DNA of 64,000 nucleotides from Cyprinodon diabolis (GCA_030533445.1 CM060076.1:7606501-7670500), one strand, 5' to 3'. Counted from the stretch's first letter, positions 1 through 11,717 are shown. Numbers and translations: made by a program. Notes: generated by a model from the letters alone, not told the origin.

Positions 1-523
1 TTAGTTATTTCCAAGGTCCCTGTTCCAGTAGGAGTTTATTCTCAAGCAAGTGTCTTCAGGCTAGATTCCGTTCCCTCTCATCCTCTGGCCCTGGCTGTCC
101 CCTGTCTGATCTGCCCACATGAACCTCTGTTGGACTCCTGCTGGATTCTGCCTGTCTGTGCGTTTCTGTCTGAGCTGGATGCTCGACGCACGGGACTCTG
201 AACCTGCCTTCACGCTCTGTTGGATTCCTGGAACCTGGAACCCGGATCTGTCCGTTCCTGAGTCAACCGTTCTGTTAAACCAGGTAAGTGACTCACTCTG
301 ATAATAATCTTCTGTTCAGATGATCGTGGTCACTTACCTGTGTTTCTCTCTAAACCAGACTGCCAGTGATCGGGCGGTGCCCCGCCTCCCTCCTGCAGTT
401 GCGTCCACAGATCCTCAGCAGATCTGCTTCAGTTCTGTTATGTCTTTCATTTTAATAAACGTTTTGAACTTTCCTACTGGCTGTCGCCTTGAATACTGGG
501 TCCATCTGTCCCACTTCATGACA
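1..523 (+). repeat. LTR-like repeat, 3' part (copy A)
   Basis: Shares its 3' half with 38099-38294 (+) and 14359-14560 (-). Shared features are an AACCAG/GT splice-donor-like site, a 75-nt GT...AG segment (284-358), an AATAAA-type polyadenylation signal near 456, a 'GAATACTGGGTCC' block near 491, and an end in ATGACA at 523. The same ATGACA/TGTCAT end closes the solo LTRs at 30262 and 60591, so I infer a solo LTR on the + strand. Its 5' end (TG...) is not visible and probably lies left of the window. The open frames inside it (119-301, 320-544) match no protein I recognise. Confidence 0.6.
281..358 (+). other. mini-intron-like segment with donor hairpin (copy A)
   Basis: CAG|GTAAGT at 281-289 is a near-perfect 5' splice site. 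A pyrimidine-rich tract ending in CCAG closes at 358, giving a 75-nt candidate intron. The donor (281-292) is the exact reverse complement of 329-340, so the splice site can fold into a 12-bp stem. Copies B and C have GTTAGT with a matching GTCACTAAC arm, which is a compensatory change. Splicing itself is inferred, not shown. Confidence 0.55.
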
Positions 524-998
524 CCGGTGACTTTTGAAACCTAAGAGACCCAAGACACATGATGCTAAAAAAATGATTCAAGTGTTTCAATTTAATTCAA
601 GAACACTTAATTATTCCTAAAGGAAAATAAAAATTTTGTTTTAACGGGTGTTATACAGTCACAAGAAAAAAACAACACTTGAACTGATTTTACTTGGCAA
701 AATCCACATATCAGAAAATTGATAAAACCTCAAGATCTGAGATATGACGGTAGATAAACATGTCCAATGAGGAAGAAGCAACAGAGATATGTTGTGGACT
801 CATTTTAACAGAGAAAAAAATACGATGTAAAATGCTGCTGGTTAAAGAAATAGAGACAAAGTGAGCATAGGTAAACATTGTTTTCTTTCTCTGGAAAGGC
901 TTTCTGATTGACTATGTGTCATTTTTAACAGGTTGTGTCTTTCCCTGCACTCGGGTAACACTCGCTACGATATTGTGGCAACATGCTGGACAATCCAT
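524..998. other. unassigned AT-rich DNA
   Basis: No family, gene or RNA is recognisable. The stretch is AT-rich with A-runs and no convincing coding frame. Confidence 0.5.
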
Positions 999-1577
999 TG
1001 TCAGGATTTGGTTATGGAGTTTTGATCCAGAAGCAGAGGCAGGAAGACAGAGGTGAATTTCATTTGATTTAATTAAAAAGGGAAACTGAAAACAAAGGCA
1101 GGTTATCCAAAACTCCAATAATGAAAAAGAAGTCCAAACGAGTCCAAAAATGCAAAAGAATCAAACATAAAAACTAGTCAAAACGAACCAGAAACCAAGG
1201 AGACATCAGGGGAATCACTGTCACAACGAGGAAGAATCAGGAAGACGGAGTTGGAGGGAGTTTGATAAAGTTTGGCAGTGTTTGACGAGGACCCAGCAAA
1301 GGGGAACTGAAGAGAGAGGGCTTTTTAAAGGAGACTGAGACAAAGAGGGGGCTAATGAGGAAACTGGGAGCAGGTGTGAAAAGAATAAGAGAGGGAAAGA
1401 GCTAGGGAAGAAGAAGAACATAAGAGGGCAGCAGAGAGCAACAAATAGAAACCAAGAAGACTGGAAATAACAAAATGATAATCAAATAACTAGGACTATA
1501 AAACATGGAAAAAAGAAAACTAAACACTAGAAAACAAGGAGTAAAATAATACTGAATACTCAAAAGAAAACATAACA
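999..1577 (-). repeat. LTR-like dispersed repeat (family 2)
   Basis: Read on the minus strand it begins TGTTATG (1577) and ends CCTGACA (999). It carries a block around 1430-1460 ('CTTGGTTTCT', then 'TTGCTCTCTG') that recurs in the repeat at 28041-29055. TG...CA ends and a T-rich second half suggest a solo LTR. I could not find matching target-site duplications at these ends, so the boundaries are tentative. The minus-strand frame at 1221-1421 is low-complexity and is not a gene. Confidence 0.45.
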
Positions 1578-2004
1578 GAAACAGAAACCTGACATCCGTT
1601 TGAAGTCTAACACAGCAGGATTATCTTTACAGCAATCGTGAATATCAGAGCCTCTCAGAGGGGAATGGTCGTAGAAAAAATTGGCATGATTATCTTGCTG
1701 TGTAAACCCGGCATTATACCCACTTCTGGAGTTAAACAATATAATTTTAATAATCATTGTAATTTCATGACATTTACAGATTCTTGCACCTAAGTAATAA
1801 ATTCCATATTTTATTTCAAGTGTTCTGCATTCACACTCTGTGTGCAAGTTAAATATGGTCAGCTGAACAGTTTCAAACTCCTCTTTTTCCATATATGCAT
1901 ATTTTTAGTGTCTGATATGCTAAAGCTTACAAAAAATATTTCGTTTCTCGACTTTATGCAGTCCTAATCACTTTAAATGAAGTTAAATTTTTTTAGAGGC
2001 AACT
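1578..2004. other. unassigned AT-rich DNA
   Basis: Nothing recognisable. The 110-aa minus frame starting at 1892 has no identifiable domain and I treat it as chance. Confidence 0.5.
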
Positions 2005-2319
2005 GGGGCAACAGTGGCGTTGGATGTAGGAGTTTGCCCTGAAATCGTAGGATAGACATTTCAAGCCCAGACTCCGACTTTCAGTGTTGTTGTGTCCTTG
2101 GGCAAGACACTTCACCTGCATTGTCTACTGATGGTGGTCAGAGGGCCCGGTGGCACCAGTGTACGGCAGCCCCGCTTCTGTCAGTGAGCCCCAGGGCAGC
2201 TGTGGCTACAATGTAGCTTGCCACCGTGTGTGTGTGAATGGGTGAATGAATGTAGTGTAAAGTGCTTTGGTCAAGTCTCCTGGCTTGAATAAAATATAAG
2301 TACATGCCATTTACCATTT
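2005..2319 (+). repeat. tRNA-derived SINE, family A, copy 1
   Basis: Begins GGGGCAACAGTGGCGTTGGA, which resembles an A box. A B-box-like 'TTTCAAGCCC' lies about 55 nt in, followed by a 'CCTTGGGCAAGACACTT' block and a 3' end in ATTTACCATT. Near-identical copies lie at 4605-4928 (-) and 21551-21822 (-), and an interrupted one at 52215-52800 (+). The tRNA origin rests on the box motifs and is a reasonable inference. Confidence 0.7.
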
Positions 2320-4360
2320 TAGGAGTTGTATTTGTCTTTTAAGCTACATTTACACTTATAATAGTAATAAAAACTATTTGAACAAATTAGTTTGAGTCTC
2401 TACAGCAGCTTTACAATCAGTTTCTGTTACCTTTATATCAGTTTATAAAGTCTACTAGTTGTGAGACTGTAGTGATGCTAGGACTTTAAAGCTGCTGAGT
2501 TTTTAAGCGTTTACAGATTTTAGCTGACTTGGATCAGTATCAGTAACAGGAAAGGTCTTTGCATTAAAACCACATCGCTGATGTTTCACATTTGCTTTGA
2601 AAATGTTTAATTTATATGCTTTTCCATCAGATCTAATAGATTAATAATATCTAACATTTACAAAACGCTTTTCAGTCTTAACTTGACCTTACTTGAAGTA
2701 CAATCAGTGACTGGTATGCTAACAGACAAAGGGAATCGTGATCATCAGCTAAGCTGCAGACCTTTCTCTCCTCCTTTAGGCCTGTTTTTATGAGCTTAAA
2801 AACCTGAATAATGCAGAATTGCCGACCAGCTTGAATCCGGGCTGTATTATTATCATCAAAATATTAGAAGTAGTAAATGTAGGTTCAGGTTTTATTTATG
2901 ATGATGTTACAGGTTTCTTGTGTCACAACAGTTGAACTTTTCTGGGAGAGTTTGTGCACATTTTCTGTTCTAGATGAATTAATAATGAAAGAGAACATTA
3001 ATAATGAGAGACAATAAGATGACTTATTGGTTCTGTGAAAGCCTTTTATGGCCCATCCATCCTCTCCTGCAGTGCTGTAAGTCCCTCTGCTCAGTCTAAC
3101 ACAGGTTCTCCCCCTGCTGATAAAATGAGCACTCTGTTTCCTTTTCTTCTTACTTTGATATCTTCTCTCCTAGAGGCTACAGAAAGAAGGGAGGCTTTAG
3201 AGAAAATCACTGAATAGAGCTGGAACCCTACATTGCCTCTGTAATGGGTCGAATAATGCAGTATCATCAGTAGCTGTCTGTGTCCTGTTAACTCTAACAC
3301 ATTGTTATGCTCTTTCTTCTCAGTCTTGTACCTGATTTGCCGCCTCCTGTGATTTGGTATTATCATCCTCTCATCTCCTGCTGTTTTCTGCTTCTTACCT
3401 TTTATTGCCTGCTCCTTTATCTCTGCTGTGCGTCTGCCACATTTGCCACAGCCTGGGTCATTTCCTGAACTTAAATGTGAGTCAGAGCTCCACAAAGACC
3501 AAGTGGGAGTTGAATTTCACATTTTTTTATTTATTTTTTTTTACATGCTTTTTTCTTCTATTCTGTTAGTTCTGCTTCTAATCTCTGTATTCTTTGTGAG
3601 GCTTTTGTCAGTCTATGCTCATTGAAATCCACCCACCTGCACCGCTGAATCGTGGGCGTGCACATTAAAATTATTTAAGCAAGAAAAATACAGAGAGGTA
3701 TCTTTTGAAGAGTGAATAATAGCATTTGAAGCATTAATGACTTAAAATTCTGCATTATTACATGGGGGTTGTCCCCTTGATTGGGGGGCTCTTAAATATT
3801 GATCTTTTTCCAAATGACACAAACCATACCTGGAAATGTTTATTGTAATGGTAGTGGGGAGTCTCTGTTTAGTCTGTGATTGTGTCCAATTACCTATAAA
3901 ACTGCACCACTTTCCCAAAAGTCAATCTTGATTTTTTTGTGCTTTGCTACAGCTGTCAGGTTTTTAATGTGGAGCCGGAGAGACGACAGTCGCATGGAAA
4001 GAAAGGCTGGTCCAGTGGAAATGTGGATGTAGAAACAAAAGAACTGATAGATTGTATTTAACAAATCGACAGAGCAATGGATTATAAAAACAGTGAAAAT
4101 ATTAAAACACGGCCTTGACTATTTCCTGTTACCTCAGTTTATTTGGTCTTCCAAGGTAAATGTATGCTTACAATTTTTATAAAAAAAATTAAATAAAATG
4201 TACAAAATAGCATTCTCAACTATTTATAGTTTTAAAATTAGCTAAACTAAAACTTTTTAGTTTCTGTAAATCTTCATTTTGTTTGCTTGTTCAAATCTGT
4301 TCTTGGTTCTACAAATAATGTGTTGTTGGAAAATATTTCCCACCTGAAAACAGGGTTAGG
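2320..4360. other. unassigned DNA
   Basis: AT-rich with no recognised element. Short frames around 3035-3625 on both strands have no identifiable domain. An isolated splice-acceptor-like 'TCTCTCCTAG' before 3174 has no supporting coding context. Confidence 0.45.
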
Positions 4361-4585
4361 GTTAACAAAATAAAAAATAAAAAATCCACTGGACTTTGTT
4401 TCCAAGATGAAGACATTTTGCTTTCCATCCAGGAAACTTTTTGAATTCAAAATGTCAGAAATAAAGTTGAGCCTCAAACTCAATGCTATTTCTGACATTT
4501 TGAATTGAAAAAGCTTCCTAAATGGGAAGCAAAATGTCTTCAACTTGGGAACAAAGTCCAGTGGATTTTTTATTTTGTTTTTAAC
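4361..4585. repeat. palindromic (foldback) MITE-like element
   Basis: Two arms of about 100 nt are near-perfect reverse complements. 'TCCACTGGACTTTGTTTCCA' on the left mirrors the corresponding block near 4545-4565, and 'CAAAATGTCAGAAAT' mirrors around a short centre near 4475. A transcript could form a hairpin of about 100 bp. No protein is encoded. A non-autonomous DNA transposon is the likeliest origin, but the family is unknown. Confidence 0.7.
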
Positions 4586-4604
4586 CTTTTTGTACCAGCT
4601 GCCT

Positions 4605-4928
4605 AATGGTAAATGGCATGTACTTATATAGCACCTTTATTCAAGTCAGGAGACTTGACCAAAGCACTTTACACTACATTCATTCACACACAAACTCACA
4701 CACTGATGGTGGCAAGCTGCATCGTAGCCACAGCTGCCCTGGGGCTCATTGACAGAAGCGGGGCTGCCGTACACTGGTGCCACCGGGCCCTCTGACCACC
4801 ATCAGTAGACAATGCAGGTGAAGTGTCTTGCCCAAGGACACAACGCCACTGAAAGTCGGAGTCGGGGCTTGAACCGTTAATCCTTCGATTTCAGGGCAGA
4901 CTCCTACATCCAACGCCACTGTCGCCCC
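4605..4928 (-). repeat. tRNA-derived SINE, family A, copy 2
   Basis: Reverse-complement copy of the 2005 SINE. On the minus strand it starts GGGGCGACAGTGGCGTTGGA (4928), has a clear B box 'GGTTCAAGCCC' near 4875, and ends 'GCCATTTACCATT' (4605). This is the best-preserved copy in the window and the clearest evidence of a pol III promoter. Confidence 0.75.
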
Positions 4929-5082
4929 TAATCTACACTGTTATTTGTCCATAGCTGGAAATGTAATTCTTAAACCTTAAATAAATAAAAAAAAAAAAAA
5001 CTTCTGTTCTATTATCTGCTGTTTTCACAATAATGGTCTGAAACCTTCAATGTGCTCTAATACTGTCTTTACATCTAAAAAC

Positions 5083-5434
5083 TAGTGTTGCACCGATACC
5101 GGTATCGGGCGGGGCCCCAATCCAGCACTAAAAGATTGACAAAGAGGGCACCGATACCATTTTGAGGGTTAGAAGTTTATTCAACTATTGTCACCCATTC
5201 CGGGTAGGCAATAAAAAGTTCTACTGGATTCACTTTGTATTAGTCTTTTTCCTGGCAGCAGCTTGACAAAGCCAAGACTGCAATTATTTTACATCTAAGT
5301 AGTATGCAGTTCTTGATATATACACAAACACATCAATTTCAAACAGACGGTATCGGTATAGTATGGATATCGGCCAATACTGCACAGCCAGGTATAGGGT
5401 ATCAGGGCCAAAAAATGGCATCGGCGCAACACTA
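5083..5434 (+). mobile_element. short non-autonomous hAT element, family 'CACCGATACC', copy 1
   Basis: Terminal inverted repeats are TAGTGTTGCACCGATACC at the left and ...GGCGCAACACTA at the right. The flanks are a direct repeat TCTAAAAAC (5074-5082 and 5435-5443). It is 352 bp long with no coding capacity. A shorter copy at 17868-18132 has an exact 8-bp TSD, the hAT signature. Confidence 0.85.
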
Positions 5435-5443
5435 TCTAAAAAC

Positions 5444-6269
5444 TACGGAGGGGATTGGATAAACTAAAAAAAAAGAAACGAGGAGTTATTCACAGTTGAC
5501 ATCCACTTCGCCAAGGTCCAATAATGTGTTTCTCATCACATCAGTTTTCAGTCCAGTCTACTCAGAGAGCGGTGCTCAGCCTGCCACTCAGGCTCCATTA
5601 TACACAAAAAGTCCTCAACACATACACAAAAACACATTCAGAAATAAAATCAAACATACACACCTTACAGTCCTATCAAAGCGGACACATAGGCTTGGCA
5701 CTGCATCTTGCAAAAGTGAGGAAATACAGAGAAACAAATGCTCCCTGCTTTCAATGTATTGAGAATTAAGAAAGGCTGGAAGTTAAGGCCCACAAAGGAA
5801 TATTCTGCAAAGTCAAAACAAGAATCTAGAGTGCAAAATAATAGAAGAAATACCTTTTAAGAAAAATAAAACATTGATTGGGCGTAATTACTGAAGATTT
5901 GAAAACCAAAACAACTCTAAACAGATAACTGTTGAAAAAATTGAGGGACTTAGGGAAGGATTAGCTTTATAATTACTATATAGATTAGCACAGGACTAAT
6001 TACACATAGGAAGAAAGATAACGGACACAAGCAAAGTTATATTAAAAACAAACTGGAAATACAGACTATAATCTTAAATCTTTTAGACTTATTGTTTGTT
6101 TTATTTTGGTAAGCAACAAGATTAATCCAAATGTACATCTTGAACCATTACTCAAACATTTTATATCTATCAAAGCAGATTTTGCTGAAAGGGCTGGCAT
6201 TTGACATACACTCTGTATACACCAAAAATGAAACATTGAAAGTTCACCGTATGCCAGCATTTTAGAAGA
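5444..6269. other. unassigned DNA
   Basis: No recognised repeat or gene. Overlapping plus-strand frames at 5496-5769 have no identifiable domain. Confidence 0.45.
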
Positions 6270-6480
6270 TTCTGGGACGTCAGGTATTCGCTGGCTAAAG
6301 GCTGATCTATACTTCGAAACTAGGTCATCTGCGTAGGTTTCGCAGTGAACGTAGAGATGTCTGTGCCCTCTTCCGCAGACACTCTGCTGCACCTCTCCCA
6401 AATTGTAGGTGATTGCAGACAGGAGGCCTCTGATTGGACAAATCTACATCCGCTCTTCTTATGCGTATCTCCTGTCTCAA
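6270..6480. repeat. possible fish MITE fragment
   Basis: The stretch around 'GGCTGATCTATACTTC' is more CpG-rich than its surroundings and resembles a 'GCTGATTTATACTTC...' repeat I associate with fish genomes. I see no matching second terminus or TSD, so this is a weak family call. Confidence 0.3.
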
Positions 6481-6869
6481 TATGTCAGATTGATTTCATG
6501 TGACTAAGCCTCCGATGTGACCCTCTGCTGAAATGTCTGTCTTGTGTTTACATTTGCTTTTCTTCTGCAGAAGGGTTTTTTGATATCTCAAACTGTATCC
6601 TGTCAAGGATAAAGTGTGAAATATGTTTTTTTTCCCCCTCTCTTCCCCAATGTGGCTCCTATCTTTCCACAGAGATAAAGGCAGTGCTATAGGTAATCGC
6701 CTTGGACCTGGGAATTCAGGTAACTGGTGGGACGCCATAAGAATGCGCCGTTCTGCCAAATGGCAGTGTTCTGTGGCACGCAAGACCTTAGTCATCCATT
6801 CCCCCCTCTCGGCCACCCCCACCCCCACCTGAATGTATGTGACGTATTGTGATGAAAGGTTGTACTTAA

Positions 6870-7240
6870 ACTGAAATTTCTATTACAATATAAATTGTAG
6901 TTGACAATAAAGAAGTTTTTTATTTGATTTGATCTCCTGTTTGGTACCCTACCGGCTTGTGAACGCTGGTACCCTTTTTCCACCTGGATCCCCGCTCTTT
7001 TTCGCCCTCATCGTCCCTCCGTTGTCGGACAAACTTGCCCCCACTTCCTCACATCTAGACCCACAGCTAGTTCGTGAATTCCCCCTTTTGCGTTGCGGTG
7101 TGGAATAACCATAGCACAGACCACGCTTCAATATTGAGCCTTAATCAAAAATGTCTCCGTCATACCTGCGACAAGCTCACTGCGACACACCACTGTGGGA
7201 TTTTAACCAGCCCTTAAATCGTCAAGGTGTGACAGGGGCT
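6870..7240. repeat. possible LINE tail joined to a CpG-enriched repeat
   Basis: 6893-6930 ('GACAATAAAG...TATTTGATTTGATT') looks like the simple-repeat 3' tail of a fish LINE. 6940-7240 is GC- and CpG-richer than its surroundings (for example 'TTCGCCCTCATCGTCC'), which suggests an inserted sequence of unknown family. No protein domain is recognisable in any frame. Confidence 0.3.
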
Positions 7241-8453
7241 TTAAAGACTTATTTATATATAATAATTGCCATTTAATTGTTGACATAAAATTCAACTTTC
7301 AGTTGAATGGAAAAGAGGCTACTGGCTTCATTTGTTAGGGCAGCTTGAGATTGGTAGAAATTAATCATGCCAGGCCATTAAGCTGAACCAGATTTAAGCT
7401 TTTGTTATCCTTTCAAAATACTCATATTATTGATCGCTGTTTTTTTAATATATTATTTTTGCAGTCATTTTACTGTAAGTCAGGCCTGCCCAAAGTCGAG
7501 GGCCACGTAACTGCAGGTTTTAGATGTTTCCCTGCTCCATCACAGCTGACTTTCGATGATAGCTTATGAACAATGTTTGCTGAATTGTAATCATCAGAAT
7601 CAGGGTCAGATTTTGGGCACATCCATTTATTAAACCTGGCCAAATGTGGCAAATGTTCTTAAAAGAAGTTTTCTGCAATAATCTGATGACCCTTTTGTGG
7701 TCTAACAACAATTTTCTTTCTACTCTTATTAAAACATTGCATGGCAAATTTACTATTGAGAAAGTAAAACCAATTCACTGTAAAACTATTATGGGTGTTT
7801 AATTAGAAAAATAATTATGGCCGCTGGTCCTTTTAGCTTGCCGGTTTTGACCTGGTCGAACAACACTAGATTAGAAAGAGCTTCCAGTAATAGTTTAAAA
7901 CAAAGTTGGTTCAAGTATTTCTACTTTTTTAATGAATAATGAATCCCTATAATGTGTTAACATTATCTTTTATTCTCTCATAAATGTATTTAAATTCCAT
8001 TTTGACTGGATTTTCCAATGTAGAACAAGTCAGAACAGACTTTTTCCTCCTTTTAACCAACAATTCCATCTTTCTTTGCCATTTTCATCTCTTTCTAGAC
8101 TCTTTCCCTCCCTCTGGAGCTGACAGCCCGTACAATTCCCATCTCTCAGTCGGATCCGTAGTGGCAGGGTGTTCTGTGTTCAACTCCTCTCTTACCAGCT
8201 CTAATTGGAGTGTAGACAGGGCTATTAGCGTGTTAGTGCTCCCATCTGATAAAGGTCAAACCCCTTTTCCTGAACAGGCAGCCAAGGAAGGTGGATAAGG
8301 TGTGTGTATGTGTGTCCATTTATTAAGCTTCACCTTTAGGCTTCAGTGAAAGGAGAGTCAGCCCCTCTCTGATGGCTGCGAAATGTCCTGCCAACCCACT
8401 GTATTCTGGGAGTTGACCCACTCCCCTGAGAGTCCATATGATTCAAAGAGAGA
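7241..8453. other. unassigned DNA
   Basis: AT-rich to 8040, then a more GC-balanced block (8090-8300) with one 104-aa open frame (7984-8298) lacking any recognisable domain. No repeat is identified. Confidence 0.4.
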
Positions 8454-8488
8454 GACTGTAAGTGAGAGAGTCTCTCTCACTTACAGTC
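8454..8488. repeat. perfect hairpin, 17-bp arms, 1-nt loop
   Basis: GACTGTAAGTGAGAGAG followed by one T and its exact reverse complement. Such a tight perfect inverted repeat can extrude as a cruciform. It sits at the end of an AG-rich stretch. Confidence 0.85.
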
Positions 8489-8689
8489 TGAGGTACAGCG
8501 CTATGGTTATGAAGGGGTTTTGCAGATACCTGCTTCCTGTCAGATAGCCATAATTTTCTCTTTATAATGATTTAGTGTTCGCATTGGTCTTTTTCATTAC
8601 GGTTACATACTCTAGAGAAGCTGAAAAAGAAGATATAGAATAAACTTCAACATAATTCAAGTTTGAATTTTTAGAACTTTAGGATGAGC

Positions 8690-9180
8690 AATTCTTCCCG
8701 CACACTGTAGAGATGTAAGGGAAAATGAAGCGTGGGGGAAAATTCAAACGGGAAGACTCTTACCTTTACCCAAACCACCTGGAATTTCTTTTGCTCAAAT
8801 TTCAGACAATCAACATCAATCATCTTTCAAGATCCCCATCATTTAGCTCCTGGCTTAGCCTCCCTTTAGCATGGCAGCAAACTTCACCTGAGTCCACCCC
8901 ATCTCCTCCATCACTCTCATACTATTCTTAGGCTCACTCACCCTCTCACTTAATCCACAACCAGTGTTCAGGCCCAGGGGGAAGAACACTCTAATCCTTT
9001 CCTAGGTTATTCATCCAAGTGACTGTCGATTCAAAGCATCAAAGTCTTCTGCCGGGGCCTAAGCGCCAAATAACTTATTTCATTCATGTCAATTAAACTT
9101 TCCTAATTTCATTTTGTCTTTGTGTAACTCTACAGGTTGAAATTAAATAAATCTGCAAAAATTGATACAGCAATAATATA
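8690..9180 (+). repeat. dispersed repeat shared with 35520-36220 (copy 1)
   Basis: Two blocks recur in the same order at 36045-36220: 'TTCAGGCCCAGGGGGAA' (near 8969) and 'GCCGGGGCCTAAGCGCCAA' (near 9051). They are followed by an AT-rich tail and a 'CTCTACAGGTTGAAAT'-type end. I cannot name the family. A polyadenylation-like signal in the second copy suggests a transcribed retroelement or LTR. Confidence 0.45.
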
Positions 9181-11638
9181 ATTTAGCAAAAAACATTCAC
9201 TAAATATACAAATAACTTTTTTTTTACTTGGAACTTTAAAAGCTTGTAGCATTTTATACAACAGGCAGAAAAAAAGACAGAATTCCACACAATTAATACT
9301 ACAAAATGCTTATCATGCAATTGTGAATTAACCAACAGCCAATAAACAATGACATGTTAGTGGAATATGGTCAAATGTATATGCTACGTTTAATTATCAG
9401 CAAGCAAAAAACACAGATTTTTTTATTTATTTAGGCATTTGAGGACATTTACTGGTGTAATTTTCCACCAAATTAACAAAGAAAAAATAAGAAAGAGTGT
9501 ACGCTTATCTTACAGACCCCGAGAACCTAAAGCACCTGTTACTCCGCCGCCCTAGCTTCTGTAACATCTGTGGATGCAAAAAGGAGAAGAAGAAGTCGAA
9601 TTACATGAGGCCTTTTGGATATATCGTACCTTTTCCTCCACTACTATCCTCTCCATTGCCAGACACTCCATATACATCTGCAAAAATCATCAACTGTATG
9701 TCAATAAATCCAGGGACCGTTTGAAATTACTTTTTATGACCATTTCAAGCTAGCCCATCAAACAGATAAACAGCTCTCTGAGGTAACTTTTGGACTCCAA
9801 GCAACTTTTATAGTTTTTGAGAAATGGACATCATAAAATAAGGACTTATTGGAAGAAAAAAAGGTTTATAGGTAATCGTTTTTTTTGTTATTATCTGGGA
9901 AATAGATATTTTACTTTGAATAACTTTATTTTTCCAGTTAACAGACATTTTACATTTTTTTCTCTCTAAATGAACCACGTTATTTTAATTAAATGTATAT
10001 TTTCATAATAAAAGAGGAAAAAATAAACACACAAAAACACAAAAGGCAGCAAATGACAGAGACCTCTATTACTTTCAAATATTTATCAGTAGAAATGGAA
10101 GAGAAAGCCTTATTTTTTTGTTGCAAAACAGCCAACAGGAGTCCTGATTGCTGCAGGTCATATAGGGGGTACAGTAGAAATGTGGAAGGTGTTCTGGGCT
10201 GATAAGGCCTAAAGTCAAATTTCTGGCCTACATTTAAAACTAGTGACAGAATACTAACTCTACACCTCATACTGAGCACACTATCCTCATGGTGAAACAT
10301 TGTGGTGGGCAGCATCATTCTCTAAAGATGCTTTTCTTTACCAAGGACAGGGATTTTGGCAAGTGTTTATGAAAGCTAAATTATTTCATTTATTTTTTAT
10401 TTTACCTTTATTTTTACAGGTTGCAAACCAAGATCTCAATTACAAGAGATACCTACTTAATAAAGAATAAATATAATAAGATAAATGAATAAATAATTAC
10501 AAAATCATTGTGCAGGAAAAGCTGCAAAAAGATGCTTAGAAAAACTAAAAGGTTTATCTGTTGTTCCCTGTATTTTAATGGTTTTGTTGAATGATGACTG
10601 TTTACAACTTATATCTTTGTCTATTCCAGTATTCAAAACCCCTCTTTATTCAATGATAATTCATCAATCAGGGAAGACTGGATGACTTTATGTTGGTGTT
10701 TAACATATTTTGATCTGAACTAACCTTTGCTTTGCTTGTTTACTGTGAGTTTCCTTCAAGTTTCAGTAAATTTAAACTTAGTTTTAAAAGAGTATATATG
10801 ACTCATCCTTTCTATAAGGTAATTAGGAACAGATTAAGGTTTTTCACAAATACAGAGTTCAGTATCTGACACTCTGCAGGATAAATTCTTTACATTTATG
10901 ACGATTTTGATGGAGCTTGTTTAGAAAACACTTCTTTCATAGCTATTAGACTAAAAACAGTCACAGCTTTAGTTACAGCCTCTTGTTTGACATATTTCTG
11001 CACACACAGAGGCTTTTATTGTGCTCTCTTAACAGTACACTGACAGGGACATGTTGGAACATAGTCAGTAATGATTTAAAGATATTTTCACTAATGGGAG
11101 AACGTTGTTATTTTTCTAGTCTTGACAGCAAACCTTTGGAGTTTTTACTTTCCCAGATGTTAGCATCTCTCTGTAATGAGATCGACCATGAAAAAGAAGA
11201 GTTGAACTCATTGATGGTTGTACCGACAGACGGGTGATGCACTAACTGAGCTGCTTGACATCTCAGGAGGGAGGAGCGCCATACTTTAAAGAGCAGCATG
11301 CAGGTTTGAATTAAAAAGTAGATTTCATATAACCAACACAAACTAAAAGTCTGCTTCCAACACATGATACTTCATCATGAGGACTTTACATTTTACATTT
11401 AATTGAATTGAATGTTCCATGCCAACTCCATGTTATCAAGGTAAGTCAATAGACTGATGATTCTCAGTTGGACAAAGATAAAATGATGGATTCTGACCAA
11501 ACAGATGTGAGCGCAGAAGCGTCCTTCTGCTAAGTTTCTTTGGTTCTACTGTCGGCTCACCAGCTCTTGCTTTTAATTCAGCTTTAATGTGCCACCTTAA
11601 GTCATACTACTACATGATTGGCAACTTGTTTTGAACAA
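9181..11638. other. unassigned DNA
   Basis: AT-rich, with no recognised element. A splice-acceptor-like 'TTATCTTACAG' (to 9514) precedes a GC-richer 110-nt block, discussed under findings. The short frame at 10983-11237 has no recognisable domain. Confidence 0.4.
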
Positions 11639-11652
11639 TACGGGGTTTTCAG

Positions 11653-11687
11653 TGACGTCACTGGCCAGCTTCCGGTCCGCCATCTTG
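11653..11687 (+). promoter_or_regulatory. CRE-like and YY1-like motifs in left terminus
   Basis: TGACGTCA (11653-11660) sits in the 14-bp palindrome CAGTGACGTCACTG. An ETS-like TTCCGG follows, then CCGCCATCTTG (11677-11687), which matches a YY1 site. They lie 30-65 bp before the ATG at 11718, as in a compact TATA-less promoter. Mirror-image motifs occur at the other end of the element. Confidence 0.5.
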
Positions 11688-11717
11688 GGTGGCATATTAT
11701 CGTATATCATATATATC

